A DNA stretch of 64,000 bases from Planctomyces sp. GTDB taxonomy: Bacteria; Planctomycetota; Planctomycetia; Planctomycetales; Planctomycetaceae. A program made the position numbers and the translations under genes. The stretch spans positions 111,337 through 175,336 of the forward strand of contig JAEUIH010000012.1 in assembly GCA_016795105.1 (NCBI GenBank), read 5' to 3'. Of this stretch, positions 11,301 through 19,875 are shown piece by piece (position 1 is the stretch's first letter; each line of letters begins with the position of its first letter). The notes below the pieces were generated by a model. That model saw only the letters and a list, made by a program, of their open reading frames with translations. It was not told where the DNA came from and made no database searches.

Positions 11301-14300
11301 GGACCCTGTTGTTCCTGCGGGCGGAGTCGCAGCCTGCGACGCTTTATGCCATCGATCCAGACAACGGAACCGTGCTGGCATCGGTCAACCTCTTCGATGT
11401 ATTCACGAATCAGGTTGGAATTGCACATCATCCGGGGCGAGGCTCTGTCTACCTGCTTCAACTCGGTGGCACAATTCGTGAAATCGATGCTGTGCAGGGA
11501 ACAGTGCTTCAGACGTTTTCTGTAACCCCTTCCGGGTCTCCGGCATTTACATTGACCAACGGCGGTATTGATGTGATTGGCGCGTCAGGAGATTTGCTGA
11601 TTGTTGGTAATGGTCAGGAGCAACTCCGACAGATGACGGCAAACGGGCAATATCTCAGGGATATCAGTCTCGCCAATACGGGCACAATTATGAGGGATTT
11701 CAGCGATTTGTCGGTGAATGATGTCACCGGAGAAATCCTGATTTCTACGGAACAAGGCTACTTCTACCGGTTTGGTGGTATCGAAGAGGGAATTCAGGGA
11801 CAGATCACAGTTGGTCGACAAAGTGAGTTGAACGTCAATGGCAATTACACTCAGACAGGTCAGGCGAGGTTCGAATTTGCTGGCACTTCTGCGTCAGGCA
11901 ACTTTGGCAGGATTACTGTTGGCGGAACAGCGTCGCTGGCTGGCAGTGCTGATCTGCAGCTGGTGGATGGATTCGTACCTGCCGCCGGTGATGTCTACAA
12001 CGTTCTGTCGTTTCCGTCCCGGACAGGTTCATTGAGCTTTCAGGGCGAGCAGGATCGACTTCTCCCGGAACTCACGAGTACTCAGCTTCGAGTCATAACA
12101 AGAGATGGTCTGGCCGATCTGGCAGTGACTGCGGTGAACGTGCCGTCAACAGGTGTGGCATCTCAGAATGTCACGATCAGCTACACAGTCAACAATCTCT
12201 CTGCGGGTGCGACCTTAAGCAGTGAATGGACGGATTCCGTTTACCTTTCCTCCGATGGTCAGCTGAGTGCGAACGACCTGCTCATTGGTCGAGTTACCCA
12301 TTCGGGAGTTGTCAGTGGTAACGGTACATATACAGAATCTCTGACGGCATCACTGCCGGGCGTCCTGCCAGGTGAGTACTTTGTGATCGTGGCTGCCGAC
12401 AGTCGCGGACTCTCTCCCGATGCAGCCCGGCCGAACAACGTTGCAGCCAGCGTTCAGAAGATCACGGTAGACATCCCTGTACTGACGCCTGGAGTTTCGT
12501 TCCCTGGAAATATTTCAGCCGGGGAAGAGCTTTACTTCCGAGCAGACCTGTCAACCGATCTGACGCCGATCATCCGAGCCATTTTGGCTACTCCGGGAGC
12601 GGTTGAGATCTTTGTGTCGCAGGCTGAGTTTCCGACGCGTTCAAAGCATGATCATTATGCATTTTCACCATCCGATCAGTCACTGTCTATCACACAGGAA
12701 GCTGGACAGACAGGGACCTTCTATGTATTGCTCCGCGGCACGCCGACTGCCGGATCGGGCGTCAACTTCAACCTGATCGCGACCGATAGTGGCTTTGGTA
12801 TCACACTGGTCAATCCATCGCGCGGCGCTAATGCTGGCAGGGTCTCAACGCAGATTCGAGGCGTAGCGTTCACGCCGGAGACGGAATTCGAACTGGTTGC
12901 CGGTAACGGTACGAAGATTGCCGCAATCACTACACGTTTGGTCAACAGTCAATCAGCGTGGGTGACGTTCGATCTGAATGGAGCGGCAGTGGGACTGTAC
13001 GATATTCGGGCAGTAGATCAGGGTAACGAAGCGGTGCTGGACGACGTTTACGAAGTGTTCGCCGGTGTGGAAGGGCGGATTTCATTGTCGTTTTCTGCTC
13101 CGGCCCACATCCGCGCACCGCGATGGGGTGAGGCGATCATCACATACGAAAACGTGGGTGACACAGACATTGTGGCACCGATCCTGTTGTTTTACACCGA
13201 TGATGGAGAAGTTCAGGTTCCGGGGCAAAGTACGTTTTCCACAGGCTCGGTGGAACTCATCGCCATCAATCCCAATGGACCGTCAGATGTACTTCCCCCC
13301 GGCGCTCGTGGTGAAATCCGCATGCCCTTCCGTCCTGTTAACCTCAGTGCGGGAACGATGGTGAATTACTCACTTCAGGTTGCAGGGGCTCCGGAAATCA
13401 ACTGGCCAGCGGGTCAGCCCGAACTTGATTGGGACGTGCTTCGTGATGACCTCAAGCCTGCTGCAGTCAACCCTGCTGCATGGCAAGCCATCTTCGACAA
13501 TTTCAAATTGTCCGTGGGTAACACATTTGAATCCTTCCAACGGCAGATGGCGTTGAACGCAGGTTACCTCTCCAGTATTGGCCAGCCCACGGTGGATGTC
13601 GGCCGCCTGATGGCATGGGAATTCGAAAAGGCCGGGAACTTTGGCGAGATCGAAAGCAAGTATACGCTTGGGGCCATGGGACAGGCCGTGTTTCCTGCAC
13701 TTGATTCCAGAGCGATGATCGATGGCGACCGCAATGTAACACTCACTTTCGGGAGCGAAATCCGCGGCTACGTGGTTTCGAATGGAAATTATCGTCCCGC
13801 CGGCAGCAACGGTTCCGGAGTGGTCACCATCGATCAGGACAACAATGTCACGCTGATCGATAATGACGGGACAAGGTCTCGGTATCGAGGCAGCGATGGT
13901 CGGTTGATTTCCTTCAGCGATCCGAAGACCGGCGAAACAACGATAACACGCGACGGAAATGGACAAGCCATCAGTATCAATGCCCCCAACGGAGATCAGA
14001 CTGCGTTGCAGTACAACCTGGCGGGACTGGTCAGTCAGATTACCGACCCAGTTGGCCGAGTGACGAGTCTGACGTATACGCCGGAAGGACGAATTGCCTC
14101 GATCTCTGATGCCTCTGGAACAGTCCACTATTCTTACGTTACCGGATCGTCGGCAGCAGCGAATGGTTCGTTGAGCACAGCGAACTTTGCTGATGGAACC
14201 AGTCTGCATTACGAGTACAACATTCGCGGACAGCGAACTCGCAGTGCATTGCGATCTACTCTGGGCCAGGAAATTGTCTCCACATTCACGTACTCTGACC

Positions 14301-17300
14301 AAATGGCGGTCACCATGACTGACCCTCTTGGTCGTCAGATGCTGACGGAGTTTGGCCCCGGGGGAGAAATCGTCAAAGTCACAGACTCACTTAATCGGCA
14401 GACGAGATATCGCTGGACACCGTCAGGCCAGTTGACTTCGATTGTCGATCCGGACGGCGCGGTTGGGCGAGTTCAGGTGGGAAGTAACAACCAAATTTCA
14501 GTCGCCATCGACCCTGCCCAGAATCGAACGACATTCGGTTATGTCACAACAGCCGGAACTCAGAGACTGAGTCGGATTACCGATCCCACGGGCGCTGCCA
14601 CGAATTATCAATATGACGCCCCAGGAAACATGACTCAGATCATGTATCCAAACGGGAATGTTAGAACAGGACTGTACGACAGTCGTGGCAATCTGATTGT
14701 GGAAATCTCAGCCGCCGGTCAGCGGATCGACAATACATACAACAATAAAGATCTGCTCGTCCGTCGCAGGTTCGCCGACGGCACTTCGGTCTTCAATACT
14801 TACGATACTCGACGCAACCTGGTATCAGCTTCGATGCGAGATGCGGCGGATAATGATGTTGGGACAACGTCATTTACGTATGACTCCCTTGACCGAGTTC
14901 TGAGCGTGACATATCCGAACGGAACATCTCTGAACTTCACCTACGACGCGGCAGGACGTCGAACATCTGCTACCGACCACAACGGAGCTTTGATTTCCTA
15001 CCATTACGATTCGTTCGGTCGACTTGCTGAAGTTCTGTCTGACTCGGGATCCGGCGCAACCTCCGTCATTCTGTATCAATATGATTCACTCGGTCGGCTT
15101 CAGACAGAGACGCGGGGCAACGGAGCTTCAACGCAGTATGAGTACGACGAGATTAGCCGAGTGCAGAGAATTTCCCATCGAAATCAGACCGGGCAGCTAT
15201 TGGAAGAATTCGTTCACACCTACGATCTGGCAGGCAGAATCATCGGACGTGAATCCACTGCGGGTCCGACAGACTACGAATACGACACTTCCGGGCAGCT
15301 CACGCGTGTGACGCTGCCAGGAGGAAGGTCAATTTCTTATTCGTATGACAGAGATGGTAACCGGACACAAGTCAATGACAGTGGCGTGTTGACAGCATGG
15401 TCATCAAACGGCGCAGATCAGTACCTTTCGGTGGGAGGTGTGGCTCCGGTCTATGACGGCAACGCCAGCCTTACGGAATTCGGTAACGCGGAGTATCAGT
15501 ATGATCTGGAAGGTCGACTGATTCAGATGAGTGACGGAACTCGCAACATCCAGTACGAATACGACGCGTTAGGAAATCGAATTGCCAGCATTGAAAACGG
15601 CGTGAGAACGGAGCTGCTGGTTGATCCCGTCGGATACGGGTGGCTGTTTGGAGAATACACGGGCGGTGGAGGGAGTACCGTCTATGTTCAGGGCAACGGA
15701 GTCGCTGCAAGAATCAACGATGGTACTGCGCAGTACTACCACTATGACCTTGTCGGCAATACTCATCTGATCACTGATGAAGCCGCGAATGTCTCCGATA
15801 CCTACAGCTATCTGCCGTTTGGTGAGCAGACATCCCGGACTGGCTCTACGGAGAATCCGTTTACCTATAACGGTCGGTACGGAATCACAGACAGTGGAGT
15901 GGCGGATACGTACTACATGCGAAACCGCAATTATACGGCCTCACTGGGTCGATTCCTCGAAGTTGATCCAATGGAGACTCAGTCCGGCGAAACGAATCTT
16001 TATCGGTTCGCAGCAAACGATCCTCTCAGCAAGATTGACCCAACGGGGTTTCTGTTTGAAGGAATAACGACCATCGTCATTCAGAATCCTGGAAGTACAG
16101 TCCAGTTGGTTGTGCAGGCAGGCAGCGAGGCGCATCAAGCGCACGTTGCCGCCGTTGCCCAGGCCCAGGCTGCTGCCGCCGCAGAAGCAGCACTTGCCAA
16201 GGCTGCCGCTGCAGAAACTGCTGCAGCCAGAGCTGTTGCAAACGGAGTGCAACCGAATCCGGGCTTTAAACCCATGAAGCTATCGCCATACAATTCCAAT
16301 CCGAGTGCTGTCAGCAATACCGGAAGGGCAATGTCCGGTAGCCGTGCGGTCAGTGGATCGCGGCTTCTTGGACCTGCATCGACCGCCGCCACGGTTGGCT
16401 GGTACGCGGGCCGCGGGATCGATAAGGCCACGGACTACATGTACCCGGAAGCCAAAGATGATTTCCGAGATACTCTTGGACGCCTTCCGATCGGACGTGG
16501 ACTCGAAGATAAAGACAGTCCAATTTATAGCAACGGTGGTGTACACGACTCGGGGTTCAGTGACTTCGTTCGCAAGAACATGCAGGACCCGCTGATCAAT
16601 TCCGTTGCCAAGCGATTGATCGCCGGAGGAGAAGATCCGGTCGTTGCCATCGAAGAAGCTCGCAGACTCGTGCGCAATTACCGCAACGAGAAGATCACAA
16701 AGCAATCGGAGATCGTTCGACCACGAGACCCGAACAATATCGTAGGCCCTGCCGGACCAGGTGCAGATGCCCAGGGCGATCCGGATATTCAGCGAACTCG
16801 TTTTGAGGGCTTTGTTCGACCGGAAGGCGTTTACCCGTATGAGATTCACTTCGAGAACAAGCCGACAGCCACTGCTCCGGCTCAGACTGTCATCGTTACT
16901 CACACAATTGATGCCGACCTTGACCTGAACACCTTCCAGCTTGTCGCATTCGGGTTCGGTGATACGATTGTTAACATCCCAGCCGGAAGAACCAACTACT
17001 ACGAACGGGTTGATGTTTCGCAGACACTCAACGTTGTCGTCGACTTCGAAGCAACCCTCAACCCGATCACGCGGGAACTGCGTGTCACCTTCACGTCTTT
17101 GGATCCCGTCACGTTTGATTCACCAATCGATCCATTCGCCGGGTTCCTGCCGCCGAATGTCTCGACACCACAGGGTGATGGTTTCATTCAGTTTACGATC
17201 GCACCAAACTCGGGGCTTACAAATGGATCCGTGATCGATGCGAAGGCTCGAATCTTCTTCGATCAGGAAGATCCCATTGATACTCCCGATGTCAGCAACG

Positions 17301-18985
17301 TCATTGACATTTTGGCCCCCTCAAGCAGCGTCAGCAACCTGCCGGCTGTAATGTCCACCACCAGTTTCCAGGTCTCATGGTCAGGCAACGATGGTACCGG
17401 ATCCGGCACAGCAACCTACGATGTGTTTGTCTCGGAGAGCGGTGGACCCTACGTCATCTGGCAGGACGATGTGAGCACCACTTCAGAAGTGTTTACGGGA
17501 CTGAATGGTCGCTCATATCGCTTCTACAGCGTTGCGACTGATGAACTCGGAAATACCGAAGGAACGCCCGCGGCTCCAGACACGACAACCTCAATCAACC
17601 TTCCGTCAGGATTCACTTCACCCGCCGCGACGACCCAGAGCCTGACACCCACCTTCGAATGGGCACCGACCTCTGGTGCCGTATCGTATGAGATTTGGAT
17701 TGCCAACCTCAGCACAGGAGAAAACCCGTTCCACCTCGGAACCAGCTCAACAAATTCGTATACGCCTGCAGAACCTCTTGGAATCGGCCGATATCGCGTC
17801 TGGCAGAGGAGCTTCAATCCACAGGGTGTCGCTTCAGCATGGAGCCCTCAGTATACATTCCGCATCAACGCTCCCACAGTGGTCCATCCGATGGATCGAT
17901 TCTATACGAATCCTCGGCCAGTGATTTCATGGGATACTCTTCCAGGAGCTGTTTCGTATGAATTGTGGATCGACAATCTGACAACGGGGCAGAGTAAGTT
18001 TGTCTATGAACCCGCAAGAACAGAGACCTCGTGGATGGCCAGCAGCGATTGGCCGCTTGGCGTCTATCGGATCTGGGTGCGTGGGAGAGATGGCGGTAAT
18101 CTGCCGACTTCGTGGTTCGGCCTTCGTGAGATTATCATCTCCACTCCACCAACAGCTGTCAGTCCGCTCAACCCGGACTTTAATCGCCAGCCTGAATTTT
18201 CATGGTCAACAGTGACGGGGGCCAGCAACTATGAATTCTATCTGTTCAACGTTGATACGGGCAGCTTCACATGGATAACGGACCTGCCGGGAACATCGTG
18301 GACACCCTCAAGCCCACTCGCAACCGGAAACTACTACTGGCAGACCCTTGCGGAGAGTTCCCAGGGACGAAGAAGCCTCTGGTCACCTGCGGTTCGAATT
18401 CAGATTGGTGGGCGTCCCACTCTGCAGACTCCTGTCGGCAATACGAACGCAACTCCGAATTTCACATGGACACCGGTTGGTGGAGCAGCCAGCTTCCAAC
18501 TCTGGGTGGATCGAATCGGATCACAATCCGGATATCTGCAGATCTCGGGATTGACCCAGACGTCCTTTACGCCTGCCACTGCACTGCCGGTCGGAGCTTA
18601 CCGTGCCTGGGTCAGGGCAATCAGCAGTACCGGAGAAATCAGCCCGTGGAGCCTTTCACAGGACTTCACGGTTGCTCTGAATAAAATCGAACTTTTCGAT
18701 CTGGCACCGGAACTCAACATCCTCACAGTATCGCTCGCTAATCCGATGGATGAGCTCCCCGAGATTGACCCCTCCGGTGACTCGAGCCTGTCACAATCGG
18801 CAGAGACTCCAGAAAGTCAGGAACCTGAATTGAATCAATCTGCTGAGATACAAATCTCCGTCGACATGCAAGTTCTCAAAAAGGCGTTTCCTCCCGTGGA
18901 ATTCTTCGACGCGAACGCGGAGATCCTGACCGACGAGTCATTGATTGACGCCATCATGGGCCAATTGGCGATTCACGGAGCCTGA
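8324..18985 (+). CDS. Giant mosaic surface protein: beta-repeat stalk, CARDB, IPT, YD/RHS, FN3-like repeats
   Basis: A single 10.7-kb frame, 3553 residues from ATG 8324 (GGAAG seven bases upstream; ATG 8318 is the alternative, and the frame opens at a TTG at 8252). A basic leader ends in FLEDRMLLAA (40-49), the planctomycete extracellular N-terminal motif. Order then: repetitive beta-rich units with recurring LFHWTGG and NLGT..QT segments (about 50-900); a propeller/NHL-like stretch (about 920-1160); CARDB (about 1264-1375); an IPT-like domain (from about 1489); YD repeats with many YDxxGR units (about 1820-2545); an RHS core end, RFLEVDPM ... YRFAANDPLSKIDPTGF (about 2543-2575); an Ala-rich linker; an IDADLDLNTFQL/ARIFFDQEDP domain (about 2820-2996); and an FN3-like domain. 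Four repeats of the SYEIWIANL type (about 3096-3452) and a short acidic tail finish it. RHS proteins usually end in a toxin just after the core; here about 980 structural residues follow instead, pointing to adhesion or surface structure. Confidence 0.88.
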   Translation: MRLRSWIQTMSTRLQQSSINRNRRRKTKRGEQTLLAASEFLEDRMLLAAFSWNTDSDGAWENPANWTGGTGIPGSTDTVIIDRGAANPTITVSSNVTVTSLVTTENIVLASGRLAATTSIQINGGELRWDAGTLQANNTTGITLSAGASIELAGSSAKTLTGVLHNSGTVTVTGTGTMSGGRVENETSGVWDFQADAGFGAVSPTTFNNRGTLRKSAGTGQSLLGASSASRINHLGGTVEVESGTLTLAPAGTGINSSPSTGATFIVDSGATLRLNNGTGTLFYSGTYTGTGDGRIELSGGTLDARSTGGVTLNFQPGLFHWTGGTLFTAGVTGDSLTNLGHMSWSGNGSRSLQGQSFRNLGTVVQTESGQSLFNSTGLGTYFHNEPGAVFVHQGTGSLVGGTMFNNSVVRKSGGDAEFNTKLNMLAGSRLEATSGRFLLSRGGDISSSTFHVTGNAIVELNRAAGTPDFRLLDGTTLTGDGNGRVELSGGRLDSAGNNGRLNFADGLFHWTGGDLVREVTNVGQMQVSGTGQKTILNKLTNQGSIIQSTGSSIEVRSLGILNNVGAVFEMQGDAILTGPAVTGGRMSNAGTLRKTGAGVASIRNNGISLSHQGGRVEVLQGDLVARHSTSAGSTGGHFVVAAGSEFEIAEQFEATGRFTGEGSGLIKATGHIRGTDRSLTFDFPEGLFQLSTTGPFSSAGTINNVGFLTMHNLTEPILIGATLINRGTIAQTAGTNVRLGNFSNTLNYGTWEIEGDNTIELVQFDGLAADLTNFGTIRKTNAGTTELVVSGGSQEMFSNVGTVDVTDGGTFEIAAESLQQYNEITSSLLGGTWRVGPGSELRLLGDTGDPVQIIRSDANIILDGPGSTFSSIDRFWQNGGHLELRNGRDFNTTGNLGGNQLVNGINVDRVQLADTQLTFSNRMVGIAVDPATGDTFTHNRNEQLNGTHIFRRFSRDGAFLGTIPQPGGAIGTSGLDVITQSFNVGGTIVPAGTLLFLRAESQPATLYAIDPDNGTVLASVNLFDVFTNQVGIAHHPGRGSVYLLQLGGTIREIDAVQGTVLQTFSVTPSGSPAFTLTNGGIDVIGASGDLLIVGNGQEQLRQMTANGQYLRDISLANTGTIMRDFSDLSVNDVTGEILISTEQGYFYRFGGIEEGIQGQITVGRQSELNVNGNYTQTGQARFEFAGTSASGNFGRITVGGTASLAGSADLQLVDGFVPAAGDVYNVLSFPSRTGSLSFQGEQDRLLPELTSTQLRVITRDGLADLAVTAVNVPSTGVASQNVTISYTVNNLSAGATLSSEWTDSVYLSSDGQLSANDLLIGRVTHSGVVSGNGTYTESLTASLPGVLPGEYFVIVAADSRGLSPDAARPNNVAASVQKITVDIPVLTPGVSFPGNISAGEELYFRADLSTDLTPIIRAILATPGAVEIFVSQAEFPTRSKHDHYAFSPSDQSLSITQEAGQTGTFYVLLRGTPTAGSGVNFNLIATDSGFGITLVNPSRGANAGRVSTQIRGVAFTPETEFELVAGNGTKIAAITTRLVNSQSAWVTFDLNGAAVGLYDIRAVDQGNEAVLDDVYEVFAGVEGRISLSFSAPAHIRAPRWGEAIITYENVGDTDIVAPILLFYTDDGEVQVPGQSTFSTGSVELIAINPNGPSDVLPPGARGEIRMPFRPVNLSAGTMVNYSLQVAGAPEINWPAGQPELDWDVLRDDLKPAAVNPAAWQAIFDNFKLSVGNTFESFQRQMALNAGYLSSIGQPTVDVGRLMAWEFEKAGNFGEIESKYTLGAMGQAVFPALDSRAMIDGDRNVTLTFGSEIRGYVVSNGNYRPAGSNGSGVVTIDQDNNVTLIDNDGTRSRYRGSDGRLISFSDPKTGETTITRDGNGQAISINAPNGDQTALQYNLAGLVSQITDPVGRVTSLTYTPEGRIASISDASGTVHYSYVTGSSAAANGSLSTANFADGTSLHYEYNIRGQRTRSALRSTLGQEIVSTFTYSDQMAVTMTDPLGRQMLTEFGPGGEIVKVTDSLNRQTRYRWTPSGQLTSIVDPDGAVGRVQVGSNNQISVAIDPAQNRTTFGYVTTAGTQRLSRITDPTGAATNYQYDAPGNMTQIMYPNGNVRTGLYDSRGNLIVEISAAGQRIDNTYNNKDLLVRRRFADGTSVFNTYDTRRNLVSASMRDAADNDVGTTSFTYDSLDRVLSVTYPNGTSLNFTYDAAGRRTSATDHNGALISYHYDSFGRLAEVLSDSGSGATSVILYQYDSLGRLQTETRGNGASTQYEYDEISRVQRISHRNQTGQLLEEFVHTYDLAGRIIGRESTAGPTDYEYDTSGQLTRVTLPGGRSISYSYDRDGNRTQVNDSGVLTAWSSNGADQYLSVGGVAPVYDGNASLTEFGNAEYQYDLEGRLIQMSDGTRNIQYEYDALGNRIASIENGVRTELLVDPVGYGWLFGEYTGGGGSTVYVQGNGVAARINDGTAQYYHYDLVGNTHLITDEAANVSDTYSYLPFGEQTSRTGSTENPFTYNGRYGITDSGVADTYYMRNRNYTASLGRFLEVDPMETQSGETNLYRFAANDPLSKIDPTGFLFEGITTIVIQNPGSTVQLVVQAGSEAHQAHVAAVAQAQAAAAAEAALAKAAAAETAAARAVANGVQPNPGFKPMKLSPYNSNPSAVSNTGRAMSGSRAVSGSRLLGPASTAATVGWYAGRGIDKATDYMYPEAKDDFRDTLGRLPIGRGLEDKDSPIYSNGGVHDSGFSDFVRKNMQDPLINSVAKRLIAGGEDPVVAIEEARRLVRNYRNEKITKQSEIVRPRDPNNIVGPAGPGADAQGDPDIQRTRFEGFVRPEGVYPYEIHFENKPTATAPAQTVIVTHTIDADLDLNTFQLVAFGFGDTIVNIPAGRTNYYERVDVSQTLNVVVDFEATLNPITRELRVTFTSLDPVTFDSPIDPFAGFLPPNVSTPQGDGFIQFTIAPNSGLTNGSVIDAKARIFFDQEDPIDTPDVSNVIDILAPSSSVSNLPAVMSTTSFQVSWSGNDGTGSGTATYDVFVSESGGPYVIWQDDVSTTSEVFTGLNGRSYRFYSVATDELGNTEGTPAAPDTTTSINLPSGFTSPAATTQSLTPTFEWAPTSGAVSYEIWIANLSTGENPFHLGTSSTNSYTPAEPLGIGRYRVWQRSFNPQGVASAWSPQYTFRINAPTVVHPMDRFYTNPRPVISWDTLPGAVSYELWIDNLTTGQSKFVYEPARTETSWMASSDWPLGVYRIWVRGRDGGNLPTSWFGLREIIISTPPTAVSPLNPDFNRQPEFSWSTVTGASNYEFYLFNVDTGSFTWITDLPGTSWTPSSPLATGNYYWQTLAESSQGRRSLWSPAVRIQIGGRPTLQTPVGNTNATPNFTWTPVGGAASFQLWVDRIGSQSGYLQISGLTQTSFTPATALPVGAYRAWVRAISSTGEISPWSLSQDFTVALNKIELFDLAPELNILTVSLANPMDELPEIDPSGDSSLSQSAETPESQEPELNQSAEIQISVDMQVLKKAFPPVEFFDANAEILTDESLIDAIMGQLAIHGA

Positions 18986-19018
18986 CCGATTTGAGTATCA
19001 GTGTTTGTGGTGAGCGCT

Positions 19019-19074
19019 GTTCAGCGTTCAAATCCCGCTTTTAGCACCGGTGAGCGGGGTACGAACGGCTGAAC
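19019..19074 (+). terminator. Imperfect stem-loop after the giant gene
   Basis: GTTCAGCGTTC...CCCGC (19019-19038) can pair with GCGGG...GAACGGCTGAAC (19054-19074), leaving a loop of about 15 bases. It sits 34 bases after the stop of the giant gene. There is no T-run after it, so it may slow or end transcription only with other factors, or simply be a dispersed repeat. Confidence 0.35.
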
Positions 19075-19233
19075 ATGCAGCGAAGATTATAAAATTCAGC
19101 TTGCCTTTAGATTCATCCTTGCCCGCAATGCAGCTTTCTGTTTCCATCTAGAGAAGGGAGAATTTGGCTGGGGAGATTTTGCGAAAACAGCAAAACTGAC
19201 ACCAGCATCGACCAGAATGACTCGGATCAGATT

Positions 19234-19818
19234 ATGCTCACTGATGCTCAGTTCTCAGACCTTATATCCCGAGCTCGAAAAGGAGATGAGCAAGCTGCTC
19301 AGACGCTGGTCAGGGAATATGAACCGGAGATTCGAAGGGCCGCTCGATTGCGACTCACAGATCCTAAATTGCGAAGAATTGTCGACTCCATAGATATCTG
19401 CCAATCGGTGTTTGGTCGATTCTTTAAGAGCGCCACAGATGGTTCTTTCGAACTGGAGAGTCCCGCTCAGCTGCTTCTGCTTCTCACAACAATGACACGA
19501 AACCGAATCATTGACGAGCATCGTCGGCAGACAACAGCGAAGAGAGCAAGTGTGGAAATCAGCGAGTCTGTGGATCCTGAACACCTGGTTGCGGACAGCC
19601 CGGGCCCCCGAACTGCCGCAGCTGCACGTGAACTGCTGCTGGAAGTCCGGTCACGAATGACTCCTCAGGAACTCGCAGTAGCCGACCTTCGTGGTGCCGG
19701 TAAGTCCTGGGACGAAATTGCAACGGAAATGAATGAATCTGCAGAGAAGCTTCGCAAGCTGCTGGAACGTTCACTTGAGCGAGTCCGCCAGCAGCTGAAT
19801 GTGGTGGAACCATCCTGA
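19234..19818 (+). CDS. ECF-type RNA polymerase sigma factor
   Basis: A 194-residue protein. Region 2 covers about residues 8-95, with VREYEPEIRRAARLRL, DICQSVFGRFFK and LLTTMTRNRIIDEHRR, the usual core-polymerase and -10 contacts of the planctomycete ECF families. Region 4 covers about 130-190, with MTPQELAVADLRGAGKSWDEIATEM as the helix-turn-helix for -35 recognition. There is no anti-sigma gene; instead a Ser/Thr kinase starts 57 bases downstream. ECF families linked to Ser/Thr kinases are well known in planctomycetes, where the kinase is thought to control the sigma factor. The gene follows the giant surface gene on the same strand. The ribosome site is weak. Confidence 0.9.
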   Translation: MLTDAQFSDLISRARKGDEQAAQTLVREYEPEIRRAARLRLTDPKLRRIVDSIDICQSVFGRFFKSATDGSFELESPAQLLLLLTTMTRNRIIDEHRRQTTAKRASVEISESVDPEHLVADSPGPRTAAAARELLLEVRSRMTPQELAVADLRGAGKSWDEIATEMNESAEKLRKLLERSLERVRQQLNVVEPS

Positions 19819-19875
19819 ACCTATGCTTCCCCTTTCAACCTGTGTCTGGTCAATTTTTGTCTGGTAAGTCTTATA

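Noticed and set aside
13370..14302. A 310-codon minus-strand frame inside the giant gene
   Set aside because: Low-complexity antisense product with no start signal; the plus-strand frame has clear CARDB/YD domains across it.
16046..16785. Possible RHS toxin domain after the core of the giant protein
   Set aside because: The segment is an Ala-rich linker and a helical stretch with no toxin motif, continues into more structural domains, and no immunity gene follows.
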